The position numbers and the translations under genes are program-made. The notes beneath the pieces were generated by a model. That model made no database searches. It saw only the letters and a list, made by a program, of their open reading frames with translations, and had not been told where the DNA came from. From Kitasatospora indigofera (GTDB taxonomy: Bacteria; Actinomycetota; Actinomycetes; Streptomycetales; Streptomycetaceae), in contig NZ_BNBO01000072.1 of the NCBI RefSeq assembly GCF_014655955.1, positions 1 through 39,613 of the forward strand: DNA of 39,613 nt, in the 5' to 3' direction. Positions 8,319 through 17,036 of the stretch are shown one piece after another (within the stretch, counting starts at the first letter, position 1; each line of letters begins with the position of its first letter).

Positions 8319-9851
8319 TCAGGGGCAGGCGATCCCGGCGGCCGTCGCGGCGCCGTTGGCGGCGGCCCCGGAGGGCACGGCGGCCGCGGGGGCCGTGGGG
8401 GCGGCGGCGGACGCCGAGGGCGTGGCCGCGGCGGGCGTCGCGGCCGGCGGGGGAGCGGCCGGGCCCTGGTAGTCGCTGCCCGCCACCACCTGGAGGGTCC
8501 CGCCCAGCCCGGGGACGGCGACCAGTTCGGCGCCCGGCAGCGCGGCCGCCAGCGTGCGCGCGGACTCGTCCCACCGCGGGTCGTGGCGGACGACCGTCCG
8601 GGCCGCCGCCTCGCCGCCGGGCGCGTTGGCGGGGGTGCCGGTGGTCGCGAAGCCGGCCCGGCGCAGGTCGGCGTCCACCCGCGCGCCGAGCCCGGCGACC
8701 CCGGCGCCGTTCAGCACCTGGACGTGCACCTGTTCGGGCGGCACCGCGGGCACCGGCACCGGCGTGGCCGACGGAGCGGCGGCGGGGGCCGGTGCCGAGG
8801 GCCCGGCCGCCGGTGCGGCGGGGTCGGCCACCAGCGGCCGTCCGGCCCGGACGGCGTCGAACAGGGCCTTCGCGCCGGCCTGGTCCCAGAGCACGGTCGA
8901 GCCCCAGCCCGGCACCTGGTGGTCCAGGACGCCCAGCGGGACGGTCGCGAAGTCGGTGGTCGCGGCGGACAGGCCCCGCAGCCGGGTGGCCAGCGTGACC
9001 ATCTCGCCGGCGTCGAGGTCCTTGTCGGCCTTGACCGAGCTGAGCACGCCGTCGGTCAGCCGGGCCAGCTTCACCGGGTTGAGGAGCGTCCCCGAGTCGG
9101 CGGCCTGGCGCAGCAGCTGCGCCATGAACCGGTGCTGGCGGTGCATCCGCCCGAGGTCCGCGCTGCCGTCCACGTACCGGGCCCGGACGTACTTGAGCGC
9201 GCCCGCGCCGTCCAGGGTGGTCGTCCCGGCCGGCAGGTCCAGGCCGGAGTAGTCGTCCTTGAGCGGCTTGGAGGTGCAGACCGGAACCCCGCCCAGGGCG
9301 TCCACGGTGGAGACGAAGCTGACGAAGTCGAGCTGCAGGTAGTGGTCGATCCGCAGGCCGGTGTTCTGCTCGACCGTCCGCACGGCCAGCTGCGCCCCGC
9401 CCATCCCGTACGCCGCGTTGATCTTGCCCTTGCCGGCCGGCACCTCCTTGCGGGTGGCCTGGTCCTGGTGCGCGGGGATGTCCACGTAGGAGTCGCGCGG
9501 GATGCTGATCACGCTGGCCCGGCCGCCGTCCGCGGCCAGCTGGACGATCATCATGGTGTCCGTGCAGTGGCACGACCTGCCGCCCGCGTGCAGGACGTTC
9601 TTCAGCGTCTCCTCCGGGATGCCCTCCCGGTCGTCGGTGCCGACCACCAGGAAGGTGGTGGCGCCGTCCTCGGCGGGGCGGGCCCGGTCGCCGCTGAAGG
9701 CGTCCACCCGGTCGACCGCGGACCCGAGCCCGTTCAGCACCGCCCAGCCGCCGCAGGAGGTGGCCAGCACGGCCAACGCGGCGCCGCCGGCCAGCCGCCG
9801 GGCCCAGCGGCGGTGCGGCACGGGTGCGGCGGGATACGGGGACGAGGGCAT
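8319..9851 (-). CDS. LCP-family protein with C-terminal LytR_C domain
   Basis: A 510-residue LCP glycopolymer transferase candidate. A short cytoplasmic tail precedes a membrane segment at about 17-38, which contains a Cys (ATSCGG) that is not a good lipobox. The LCP core shows VVGTDDREG, TMMIVQL, SIPRDSYVDIP, KINAAYGMGG and the late Arg motif VRARYVDG. After a Pro/Ala linker, the LytR_C domain covers about residues 372-460 (VQVLNGAGVAGLG). A low-complexity Ala/Pro tail follows. I chose ATG 9851: the motif TACCAT lies 7 bases upstream, so the transcript may be leaderless, while the GGAGG directly touching the ATG is too close to act normally. Divergent from the glycosyltransferase gene at 10014. 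Confidence 0.9.
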   Translation of the reverse strand: MPSSPYPAAPVPHRRWARRLAGGAALAVLATSCGGWAVLNGLGSAVDRVDAFSGDRARPAEDGATTFLVVGTDDREGIPEETLKNVLHAGGRSCHCTDTMMIVQLAADGGRASVISIPRDSYVDIPAHQDQATRKEVPAGKGKINAAYGMGGAQLAVRTVEQNTGLRIDHYLQLDFVSFVSTVDALGGVPVCTSKPLKDDYSGLDLPAGTTTLDGAGALKYVRARYVDGSADLGRMHRQHRFMAQLLRQAADSGTLLNPVKLARLTDGVLSSVKADKDLDAGEMVTLATRLRGLSAATTDFATVPLGVLDHQVPGWGSTVLWDQAGAKALFDAVRAGRPLVADPAAPAAGPSAPAPAAAPSATPVPVPAVPPEQVHVQVLNGAGVAGLGARVDADLRRAGFATTGTPANAPGGEAAARTVVRHDPRWDESARTLAAALPGAELVAVPGLGGTLQVVAGSDYQGPAAPPPAATPAAATPSASAAAPTAPAAAVPSGAAANGAATAAGIACP

Positions 9852-9858
9852 CCTCCGG

Positions 9859-9864
9859 ATGGTA
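9859..9864 (-). promoter_or_regulatory. Candidate -10 of a leaderless promoter for the LCP gene
   Basis: Read on the minus strand this is TACCAT, 7 bases before the ATG at 9851, which is the spacing expected when transcription starts at the start codon. No good -35 sequence is visible. Confidence 0.4.
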
Positions 9865-9999
9865 TGCGTGCGTGCGGCCGGGCCGGGTGAGGGCACGCCG
9901 GGCTCGCCGGGGCGGGCACGCGTCCGCCGGAACGCCCCGGCCCGGGCCGGGCGGCCGGAGTCCCGGGACCGGGACGAGACTGCGACCCACCTGCACCGG

Positions 10000-10005
10000 T
10001 ACGGT
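10000..10005 (+). promoter_or_regulatory. Candidate -10 of a leaderless promoter for the glycosyltransferase gene
   Basis: TACGGT ends 8 bases before the ATG at 10014, and GAGACT at 9976-9981 (18-base spacer) is a weak -35. No Shine-Dalgarno sequence precedes the gene, which fits a leaderless transcript. Confidence 0.45.
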
Positions 10006-10013
10006 TGTCCTCG

Positions 10014-11060
10014 ATGAACACCAAGGCTGCTGAGGAGCTGCCGGCGGTCTCCGTGATCATGCCGGTGCTCAACGAGGAACGACACCTTCGCACCGCCGTC
10101 CGGCACATCCTGGAACAGGACTACGCCGGCCCGATGGAGGTGGTGATCGCCCTCGGTCCGTCGAGCGACCGGACCGACGAGATCGCCGCCGGACTGGTCG
10201 CGGAGGACTCCCGGGTCCGTACGGTGCGCAATCCCACCGGGCGCACCCCGGCCGGGCTGAACGCCGCGATCCGCGGGTCCAGCCATCCGATAGTCGTGCG
10301 CGTCGACGGCCACGGGCTGCTCACGCCCGGGTACATCGGCACGGCGGTCCGGCTGCTGGGCGAGATGGAGGCCGCCAACGTCGGCGGCATCATGTTCGCC
10401 GAGGGTGAGACGGAGTGGGAGAAGGCGGTCGCCGCCGCCATGACGTCCAAGATCGGCGTCGGCAACGCCGCCTTCCACACCGGCGGCCTGGCCGGCCCGG
10501 CCGACACCGTCTACCTGGGCGTCTTCCGCCGGGAGGTGCTGGAGCGGCTCGGCGGCTACAACGAGGAGTTCATCCGCGCCCAGGACTGGGAGCTGAACTA
10601 CCGCATCCGCCAGGACGGCGGCCTGATCTGGTTCACCCCGCAGCTGCGGGTCACCTACCGGCCGCGCCCGAGCGTGCGGGCGCTGGCCAAGCAGTACAAG
10701 GACTACGGCCGCTGGCGGCGGGTCGTCACCCGCTACCACCGGGGCTCGGTCAACCTGCGGTACCTGGCCCCGCCGGCCGCCTTCCTGGGCGTGGTGCTGG
10801 GCCTCGCGCTCAGCGCCGTCCACCCCGCCTTCCTGGTGCTGCCGGGCGGTTACCTGCTCGCCATCGTCGGCGGAGCGGTGACGGAGGGCCGCGGCCTCTC
10901 CCTCAAGGCCCGCGTGCAGCTGCCGGTGGCCTTCGCCACCATGCACCTCAGCTGGGGCTTCGGCTTCCTGACCTCGCCGCGGTCGCTGGCCCGCAAGGTG
11001 ATCGCCAGCCGGCGCCCGGCCGGCAGCACGAGCGCGGTGACCGCGGCCGAGACGGGCTGA
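10014..11060 (+). CDS. Family 2 glycosyltransferase, ExoA-like
   Basis: A 348-residue GT-A fold glycosyltransferase. The nucleotide-binding start (SVIMPVLNEERHL) is followed by an acidic metal-binding motif in VRVDGHG. The acceptor region includes GGYNEEFIRAQDWELNYRI, where the ED-type catalytic acid is replaced by the QDWELN motif usual for ExoA-like enzymes. Two C-terminal hydrophobic segments (about 255-300) suggest membrane attachment. ExoA in rhizobia adds sugars to lipid-linked succinoglycan intermediates; here the product is unknown. The position between LCP genes suggests it helps make a polymer that LCP proteins attach to the wall, but that is inference. I chose ATG 10014, which has a -10-like TACGGT at leaderless spacing; a TTG at 10005 is in frame but less likely. 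Confidence 0.9.
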   Translation: MNTKAAEELPAVSVIMPVLNEERHLRTAVRHILEQDYAGPMEVVIALGPSSDRTDEIAAGLVAEDSRVRTVRNPTGRTPAGLNAAIRGSSHPIVVRVDGHGLLTPGYIGTAVRLLGEMEAANVGGIMFAEGETEWEKAVAAAMTSKIGVGNAAFHTGGLAGPADTVYLGVFRREVLERLGGYNEEFIRAQDWELNYRIRQDGGLIWFTPQLRVTYRPRPSVRALAKQYKDYGRWRRVVTRYHRGSVNLRYLAPPAAFLGVVLGLALSAVHPAFLVLPGGYLLAIVGGAVTEGRGLSLKARVQLPVAFATMHLSWGFGFLTSPRSLARKVIASRRPAGSTSAVTAAETG

Positions 11061-11065
11061 CCGCA

Positions 11066-11150
11066 GGCGCGCCGACGGCGGGCGCGCTGACAGTGGGCGG
11101 ACCGATCCCGGCCCGGCCGGCGGCGCCCGTCCGCCGGCTGTCGGCGCGCC
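11066..11150. repeat. Perfect 11-bp inverted repeat spanning a convergent gap
   Basis: Bases 11066-11076 and 11140-11150 are exact reverse complements (GGCGCGCCGAC and its partner), separated by 63 GC-rich bases that can fold further. They fill the gap between the stop codons of the convergent glycosyltransferase and LCP genes, so a bidirectional terminator is likely. Confidence 0.55.
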
Positions 11151-11153
11151 GGC

Positions 11154-12725
11154 TCAGCGGACGAAGGTGCCGAACCTGGCGCCGCCCGAGCAGGCGGTCT
11201 CGTCGCCGGTGTGCACCGAGGCGTCGCTCGGCACGGCGGTCGGCACCGGCGCGGGCCCGGCGGCCGCGCCAGGGGCGCCGGCCCGGTAGTCCGCGCCCAG
11301 GGTGACCAGGACGCTCCGGCCGCCGCCCTCGACGGCGACGGCGGAGTCCGGCAGGCCGAGCGCCCTGGCGACGGCCTCGGCGGCGCCCTTGCGGTCGGCC
11401 TGGCCGTAGCGCACGGTGCTGGCGGCCACCGGCTGCGGGGTGTTGTGGCCGAGGGTGACCGGGTAGCCGAGCCCGGCGAGGGTCTTCTGCGCCGAGGTGG
11501 CCAGGCCCGGGGTGCCGACCCCGTTGACCACGTTCACGGCGACCGTGGACGGAGCGGCGGGCTGGTCCGCCGGCGGTGCGGCGGCCGGGGCCGAGGCGGC
11601 CGGCGCGGTGCCGGCCCCCGCGCCGGCGGCCGGGTCCGGCGCCCGGTCGGGGCCGCCGGTGAGCGACTTGTCGGCGCGGACCAGGGCGAACAACTGGTCG
11701 GCGGCCGGCTGGACCAGGCGGTCCTTCTGCCTCAGCTCGCGGTCCGGATCGTCCTGCGTGTACTCCACCGGCGGCTGGGCGAAGGCCACCTCGGCCGGCT
11801 TGATGTCCTTCAGTTCGGAGGCCAGCCCGACCAGCTTGGTGGTGCCGGCTATCGCGTCGTCCACGGTGATCGACCGGGTGGCGGCCTCGATCACCGGGAA
11901 GGCCTTGGTCGGGTCGAGCAGGGTGCCCCGGTCGGTGAGCTTGCGCAGCAGTGCGGAGAGGAAGTCCCGCTGCATCGAGAACCGGCCGACCGCGGTGCCG
12001 TCCTGCACGGCGTGCCGGGTCCGGACGAACTGCAGGCCCTGCTCGCCCGTCAGGTGGCTGAGGCCGGCGGGCAGGTCGAGGTGCGAGTCGCTGTCCTTGA
12101 TGGGCCGGCAGAGGGTGACGTCCACGCCGTCCACGGCGTCCGTGAGGTCCTTGACGCCCTGGAAGTTGACCACCGCGAAGTGGTCGATCTTCAACCGGGT
12201 GACGGACTGCACGGTGTCCTGCACGCAGCCGGGTCCGCCGCGGCCCATGGCCTCGTTGAGCGGGCGGTGCCTGACGGCCGGGGCGGTCCGGCCGCTCTGC
12301 GGGTCCTTGCAGGCGGGCAGGTCGATCAGGGTGTCCCGGGGGAGGTCGAGCGCGACGGCCGAGCGCCGGTCGGGGTAGACGTGCAGCACGATGTTGACGT
12401 CGTTGTTGCCCTCGCCGACGTTCTGCCGGTCGCCGTAGGCACCGCCGAGGTCCTTCCGGCTGTCGGTGCCGATGATCAGGATGTTCATCGCCGTCCGGCC
12501 GTGCTCGTCGGCGGCGCCGCCCGGCGGCGGCGCGTTGCCGGCGCCGAGCGGCGCGTGCTGGATGTTGGCGTCCAGGTGCCGGATGTAGAGGTAGGCGCCG
12601 GCGCAGCCGCCGACCAGGGTGAGGCCGGTGGCCAGGGCCACCGGCCGGAGCCAGCGGCGCCGGGCCGGGCGTTCGGCGGCCTGCCTGCGGCGGTGGCCCG
12701 GCCTGGCCGGTGCGTGTACTGCCAT
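11154..12725 (-). CDS. LCP-family protein with C-terminal LytR_C domain
   Basis: A 523-residue LCP protein. A basic N-terminus (HRRRQAAERPARRR) leads into a membrane segment at about 26-48. The LCP core then shows IIGTDSRKD, VNIVLHVYP, DLPRDTLIDLP, RPLNEAM and FVRTRHAVQDG. A Pro/Ala linker (about 355-390) separates it from the LytR_C domain (about 395-480, VNVVNGVGTPGLA). The core has Asp rather than Ser in the usual SIPRD motif (DLPRD), a mild variation. The frame opens at 12794, but ATG 12725 gives the typical short basic tail and has a purine-rich GAGGGGTGG about 10 bases upstream. It follows the next LCP gene at 115 bases on the same strand, so the two may be co-transcribed. Confidence 0.9.
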   Translation of the reverse strand: MAVHAPARPGHRRRQAAERPARRRWLRPVALATGLTLVGGCAGAYLYIRHLDANIQHAPLGAGNAPPPGGAADEHGRTAMNILIIGTDSRKDLGGAYGDRQNVGEGNNDVNIVLHVYPDRRSAVALDLPRDTLIDLPACKDPQSGRTAPAVRHRPLNEAMGRGGPGCVQDTVQSVTRLKIDHFAVVNFQGVKDLTDAVDGVDVTLCRPIKDSDSHLDLPAGLSHLTGEQGLQFVRTRHAVQDGTAVGRFSMQRDFLSALLRKLTDRGTLLDPTKAFPVIEAATRSITVDDAIAGTTKLVGLASELKDIKPAEVAFAQPPVEYTQDDPDRELRQKDRLVQPAADQLFALVRADKSLTGGPDRAPDPAAGAGAGTAPAASAPAAAPPADQPAAPSTVAVNVVNGVGTPGLATSAQKTLAGLGYPVTLGHNTPQPVAASTVRYGQADRKGAAEAVARALGLPDSAVAVEGGGRSVLVTLGADYRAGAPGAAAGPAPVPTAVPSDASVHTGDETACSGGARFGTFVR

Positions 12726-12840
12726 GGCGGTGCGCCACCCCTCGCGACCACGGCCCCCGATGGGCCGTCCGGGTGGGAACCTACCCGAGGTCACGACGGA
12801 TGATCGGATGTGTTACATAGTCAGAACAATTTCGGGGCGG

Positions 12841-14469
12841 TCACTTCGCGCAGAGGCCCGCGTCGTCCGCCTCGACCCGCTGCAGGTCCTCGGGGGCCTC
12901 CGCGGGCGCCGTCCCGGGTGCGGTGGCGGCCGCGGCGGCGCCGGTCGCGTCCTTGCCGAGCACCACGACCAGCGGGTCCTTCGCCCCCGCCCGGGGGTCC
13001 GCCTTGAGTGCCGTCTCCGGCAGCCCGAGGGCGGTGGCCAGCGCCGCCGCCTGGCCGGCCCGGGCGGCCGGGTAGCCGATCGAGCTGGCCGCCGTCGCGG
13101 TGGCGTTGGCGGCCGTGACCGCCCGGGTGAAGCCCGCGGCCCGCAGCCGGTCGACGGTCTGCTGCGCCTGTCCCGGGGTCCCGGTGCCGTTGCGCACGGT
13201 GACCGGCACCGTCCCGGGGGCGACCGCCGGGGCGGCGGCCGCCGAGGGCGCCGGGGCGGCGGTGGCCGGTCCGGCGGCGGGGGACTGCGGGGCCGTGGCG
13301 TCGGTCAGCGAGCGGTCGCCGGCCACCATCGAGAACAGCCGGCCGGCGTCCGGCTGCTTGAGCGCCAGCCGGTTCTTGTCCTGCGGGTCGTCCAGCACCG
13401 GCACGGTGGCGAAGGTGATGTGCTTGGTGTCCACCTTGCTCACGTCCAGCGCGAGGTCCTTCAGGTGGTCGACGGTGTTCAGCCCCGAGTCGACGGTCAG
13501 CGCCTTGGTGGCGGCGTTCGCCAGGTTCCACAGCTTGGCCGGGCTGGTCAGGGTGTCACCGCTCTTGGCCGCCCGGATCATCGAGCTCAGGAACTGCTGC
13601 TGGAGCGGGATGCGGGTCAGGTCGCCGCCGAGGCCGACGGCATGCCGGGTGCGGACGAAGGCCAGCGCCTCGTCACCCTGCACCAGGTGTTTTCCCTTGG
13701 TCATCCGCAGGTGGGAATCCGGGTCGTTGATGTCCTTGGCGGCGCAGACCTCCACGCCGCCGACGGCGGTGGAGAGCGTCTTCACCGCGTCGAAGTTCAC
13801 CATGACGAAGTGGTCGACCCGAATGCCCGTCAGCTTTTCGACGGTTTTCCAGCTGCAGCCGGGATCGCGGCCGTCCTGGCCGAGACTGGTGTTGAACATC
13901 GCCCGGGCCTCGCCGGGAATCCGCTTGTCGCCGCTCTGGCAGTCCGGGATGCTCACCATCAGGTCGCGCGGGATGCTCAGCACGGTCGCGTTGCTGCGGT
14001 CCTTGGCGATGTGGAACAGCAGGGTGGTGTCGGCGTGCCCGGTGCTGCCCGCGTCACCGTACGAACTCCCCAGGCCCTCGCGGCTGTCGGTGCCCAGCAC
14101 CAGGATGTTCATCGCGTCGCCGGCCGGCTGCGGGCGCTCGGCCTCGTCGCCCAGCTGCACCTTGACGGCGGTGATGTTGTTGTTGAAGTGCTCGTACAGG
14201 TACAGCGCGCCGCCGCAGCCGGCCACCAGGACGAGCGCGGCGGCCCCGGCCGTCCACTTCAGCGCCCGGCGCCGGCGGCCCCGGGCGGCGTCGGCACCGC
14301 GACGGCGGGCGGCCCGGCCGCCCGGCGGCGGGGTGTCCGAGGGCCGGGTGTCCGAGGGCGCGGTGCGCGGCCCGGGCACCCGCGGGTTCAGGTCGAGCCG
14401 GTACTGCCCGGTGTCCGGGTCCAGCACCCAGCGGTCGGCGGGGTCGACCTCCTGCGGGGTTCCCTGCAC
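12841..14469 (-). CDS. LCP-family protein with C-terminal LytR_C domain
   Basis: A 542-residue LCP protein. The cytoplasmic part begins VQGTPQEVDPADRW, a conserved-looking module (WVLDPDTGQYRL), followed by an Arg-rich stretch and a membrane segment at about 68-92. The LCP core has VLGTDSREGLG, TTLLFHIAKD, SIPRDLMVSIP and FVRTRHAVGLG. The LytR_C domain lies at about 420-505 (VTVRNGTGTPGQA), ending with a short acidic tail and a late Cys. The frame is open to 14592, but GTG 14469 has the best ribosome site in this block (GGGAGGGAG, 6 bases upstream). A promoter with TTCAAA and TAGGGT 18 bases apart lies about 50 bases further up. Confidence 0.9.
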   Translation of the reverse strand: MQGTPQEVDPADRWVLDPDTGQYRLDLNPRVPGPRTAPSDTRPSDTPPPGGRAARRRGADAARGRRRRALKWTAGAAALVLVAGCGGALYLYEHFNNNITAVKVQLGDEAERPQPAGDAMNILVLGTDSREGLGSSYGDAGSTGHADTTLLFHIAKDRSNATVLSIPRDLMVSIPDCQSGDKRIPGEARAMFNTSLGQDGRDPGCSWKTVEKLTGIRVDHFVMVNFDAVKTLSTAVGGVEVCAAKDINDPDSHLRMTKGKHLVQGDEALAFVRTRHAVGLGGDLTRIPLQQQFLSSMIRAAKSGDTLTSPAKLWNLANAATKALTVDSGLNTVDHLKDLALDVSKVDTKHITFATVPVLDDPQDKNRLALKQPDAGRLFSMVAGDRSLTDATAPQSPAAGPATAAPAPSAAAAPAVAPGTVPVTVRNGTGTPGQAQQTVDRLRAAGFTRAVTAANATATAASSIGYPAARAGQAAALATALGLPETALKADPRAGAKDPLVVVLGKDATGAAAAATAPGTAPAEAPEDLQRVEADDAGLCAK

Positions 14470-14524
14470 GGCTGTCTCCCTCCCCGGCGCGGTGGAGGCC
14501 ACGTGGTTCGTGGCCGACCCGGAC

Positions 14525-14554
14525 ACCCTAGACGAGCCCGGCGGGGGGTTTGAA
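14525..14554 (-). promoter_or_regulatory. Candidate promoter for the LCP gene starting at 14469
   Basis: On the minus strand, TTCAAA (14554-14549) and TAGGGT (14530-14525) are 18 bases apart. Transcription would start near 14518, leaving a leader of about 50 bases before the well-placed ribosome site. Confidence 0.45.
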
Positions 14555-14698
14555 CAGACTGTGATCTCCGCCATGTCCTTTATTCCGGGCATTCACGGAC
14601 AAAGCCCTGGACATTCCGTCGGAACGCCGCCCGTGACTTCAGGAAATGGACTCTTTCGGGGATTTCCGCCCGCCCGGCTGACGAACTCCTGGCGGGAC

Positions 14699-14715
14699 CG
14701 TTCCGGTACGGAACG
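14699..14715 (-). terminator. Short perfect hairpin after an LCP stop codon
   Basis: CGTTCCG and CGGAACG (14699-14705, 14709-14715) form a 7-bp stem with the loop GTA, 3 bases beyond the stop codon of the LCP gene ending at 14719. It could be a weak terminator. A dyad operator is an alternative. Confidence 0.45.
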
Positions 14716-14718
14716 TGT

Positions 14719-15936
14719 TCAGTGCATGACGCAGCCGTCGGTGTCGGCCGTCCGGCCCTCGAAGACGGGCGAGGCGCTCGGGCCCGGGGAGGCCGCCGCC
14801 CCGAAGGCCGCCCGGCCGGGGCCGGCCCCGGCGCTCGGTGAGGCCCCGGTGCCCGAGCCCGGCGGCCGGACGGTGAGCAGCCGGTCCTCGCGCAGCTCGG
14901 TGAAGAGCTGGGTGGTCTGCGGCTGCACGAACTCGTCGCGGTCCGGGTCGGGCCGGTAGGGGCGGCGCGGCGCGGTCAGGAAGACCACGTCGGCCGGCCG
15001 CATCGAGCGCAGGTCCCAGGTCAGGTCGTAGAGCGCGCCGAGCGAGGACAGGCCCTCATCGGCCTCGACCGACGAGGTGGCCGCGTCCAGCACCGGCCAG
15101 AGCCGGGCCGGGTTCAGCAGCACCCCCTGCGACTGGACCTTGCGGATCAGCGAGGCCAGGAACTGCTGCTGACGTCCCATCCGCTGGGTGTCGCTGCCGT
15201 CCCCCAGGCTCTCGCGCGCCCGCACGTACCCGAGGGCCTGCTCGCCGCGCAGGGTCTGCCGCCCGGCCGGCAGGTCGAGCTTGGCGTCCTTGTCGTGGAT
15301 CGGCTGCGGGACGCAGACCTCGACCCCGCCCACCGCGTCCACCATCGTCTTGAACCCGGTGAAGTCCAGGATCATGTGGTGGTCGATCCGGATGCCGCTG
15401 AGCTGCTCCACGGCGCGGATCGAGCAGGCCGGCCCGCCGGTCTCGAAGGCCGCGTTGAACTGGACCAGCCGGGTGCCGGTCCGGGTCCCGTCCGGCAGCT
15501 CGCAGGAGGGGACGGTCACCATCACGTCGCGCGGGATGCTGACGGCCGTCGCGTGCCGCCGGTCGGCCGCGATGTGCAGCAGGATCGTGGTGTCGGAGCG
15601 CCGTCCGCCGGCCGCGCCGTACGCGGCGTTGGCTCCCGTCCGGTCGTCGCTGCCGATCAGCAGGATGTTCTCGGCGCCCCGGGCGCCGGCCGTCCGGCTC
15701 GGGCGTTCGGCCTCCAGCTCGGCCAGCAGCCGCTGGGTCGCGGTGTCCGTCCTGATGTTCCCGTCGAGCTTGCGGTACGCGATCCACACCAGCGCGCCGC
15801 AGGCCGTCAGGACGAGGGCGAGGGCGCCGGCGATGATCAGCAGCCATCGCCGGCGCCCTCGGGCGGGCTTCTTCTGTCCGGACGGGGCCGGGGAGTCCGA
15901 AGTCGGGGAGTCCTGGGTGTGCTCGTCCTCGGCCAT
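14719..15936 (-). CDS. LCP-family protein, no LytR_C domain
   Basis: A 405-residue LCP protein. The Ser/Asp/Glu-rich cytoplasmic start (residues 1-18) and a basic patch precede a membrane segment at about 29-50. The core shows LIGSDDRTG, TTILLHIAAD, SIPRDVMVTVP, VQFNAAF and YVRARESLGDG. The chain ends in a Gly/Ala/Pro-rich tail instead of a LytR_C domain, which sets it apart from the three neighbouring paralogues and makes it resemble the protein at 64-1425. It begins 37 bases after the TIGR03089 gene on the same strand, so the two may form an operon. A TAGGCA motif 8 bases before the ATG could instead give a leaderless transcript. Confidence 0.9.
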   Translation of the reverse strand: MAEDEHTQDSPTSDSPAPSGQKKPARGRRRWLLIIAGALALVLTACGALVWIAYRKLDGNIRTDTATQRLLAELEAERPSRTAGARGAENILLIGSDDRTGANAAYGAAGGRRSDTTILLHIAADRRHATAVSIPRDVMVTVPSCELPDGTRTGTRLVQFNAAFETGGPACSIRAVEQLSGIRIDHHMILDFTGFKTMVDAVGGVEVCVPQPIHDKDAKLDLPAGRQTLRGEQALGYVRARESLGDGSDTQRMGRQQQFLASLIRKVQSQGVLLNPARLWPVLDAATSSVEADEGLSSLGALYDLTWDLRSMRPADVVFLTAPRRPYRPDPDRDEFVQPQTTQLFTELREDRLLTVRPPGSGTGASPSAGAGPGRAAFGAAASPGPSASPVFEGRTADTDGCVMH

Positions 15937-15973
15937 GGCAGGGATGCCTACCCGCGGGCCGGGGGGCGCCGGG

Positions 15974-16765
15974 TCACCCCAGGCGCAGAGTCACCCGTTC
16001 GGAGTCGGTCCGCTTCTCCCACTGATCGGCCGTCAGCGATCCGGAGTTGCGGCACAGCACCACCGAGGCGCCGGCCGCCAGCGGAGCCAGCAGACCGGCC
16101 TCCAGGCCGGACCAGTCCTCGTAGCTCAGGGTGGAGAGCACCCGGTCGCCGGGGCCGATGCCGAGGCGGGCCGCGCCCTCGCGGGCCAGCTGGACGGTCT
16201 GCTCGCCGGTGAGCTTCAGCGGCAGGCCGTCCACCGTGGTCTCCAGCGCGGGGGCGTCCGGCGGTACGGGGGAGTACGGCGCGAAGCGGTCGCCCTGGCC
16301 GGGCACCTCGGCGGCGTAGTCCAGGAACCCGTCCGGCCGCTGCGGGAAGCGCCCGCCGAGCGGGCGCAGCGCCAGGGCCACCCGTTCGCCGGTGCAGGCC
16401 TGGGCGGCCTCCAGGCCGTCCGGGCCGCTGACCACCAGGTCGGCGTCGGCGGGGTCGCCGCCGGGGGCGGCCGTCACCCCGACCGACCAGCAGGCGAGCA
16501 GCCAGACGGCGCTCTGCCAGTGGGCGGGCAGGAGGAGCGAGGCGCGGTCGTCGGGCCCGGCGTTCAGCTCGTCCTGGAGCAGATTGGCGGTCTTGGCGAC
16601 CCAGTTGTCGAAGGTCCGGGCGGAGAGTTCGACTCTCTCGCCGGTCGCGTCGTCGTAGAAGGTGACCAGCGGGAGTGAGGGATCCGCAGCGGGAGTGCCA
16701 CCTCGCAGATATGCGTGCAGCAGCTCGACAGGGGTGCGGGCATCGGCAGCGAAAGGCGCAGTCAT
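15974..16765 (-). CDS. TIGR03089 family protein (acyl-CoA synthetase-like fragment)
   Basis: A 263-residue protein of the actinobacterial TIGR03089 family. It resembles the N-terminal half of AMP-forming acyl-CoA synthetases (TFDNWVAKTANLL; LLLPAHWQSAVWLLACW), but the adenylate-forming signature motifs and the C-terminal lid domain are absent. It is complete for its family, not truncated. It probably lacks ligase activity; its role is unknown. In mycobacteria the family member also lies beside an LCP gene (Rv3268 next to Rv3267), so the pairing is conserved. A TAGGCT motif 10 bases before the ATG suggests a very short or absent 5' leader. Confidence 0.88.
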   Translation of the reverse strand: MTAPFAADARTPVELLHAYLRGGTPAADPSLPLVTFYDDATGERVELSARTFDNWVAKTANLLQDELNAGPDDRASLLLPAHWQSAVWLLACWSVGVTAAPGGDPADADLVVSGPDGLEAAQACTGERVALALRPLGGRFPQRPDGFLDYAAEVPGQGDRFAPYSPVPPDAPALETTVDGLPLKLTGEQTVQLAREGAARLGIGPGDRVLSTLSYEDWSGLEAGLLAPLAAGASVVLCRNSGSLTADQWEKRTDSERVTLRLG

Positions 16766-17036
16766 GGTGCGCCCCAGCCTACGGCCTAGGGGGTCGCCAC
16801 CGGGAGGGGTGACGGGCCCCCCGAGAAGCGGCGTCGCGTCAGAAACGGTGCCCGGCCGGGCCCGGGGCGCCGTCCGGCGGATGTGATCTTGGGCACCAGG
16901 CCGTCCCGCGGCGCGCCGGGCGCCCGGACGGCGGGCGCGGAAGGTCCCGCGGACGGCGCGCGCACCCGTCGCGCGCCGACGCCTGAGGCCGTTCGGCGGC
17001 GCCGCCGCGCGCCGGGACGGCCCGGTCGGGACGGGC

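Noticed and set aside
15974..16765. TIGR03089 gene as a truncated acyl-CoA synthetase pseudogene
   Set aside because: The length and ends fit the stand-alone family, and its place beside an LCP gene is conserved in mycobacteria.
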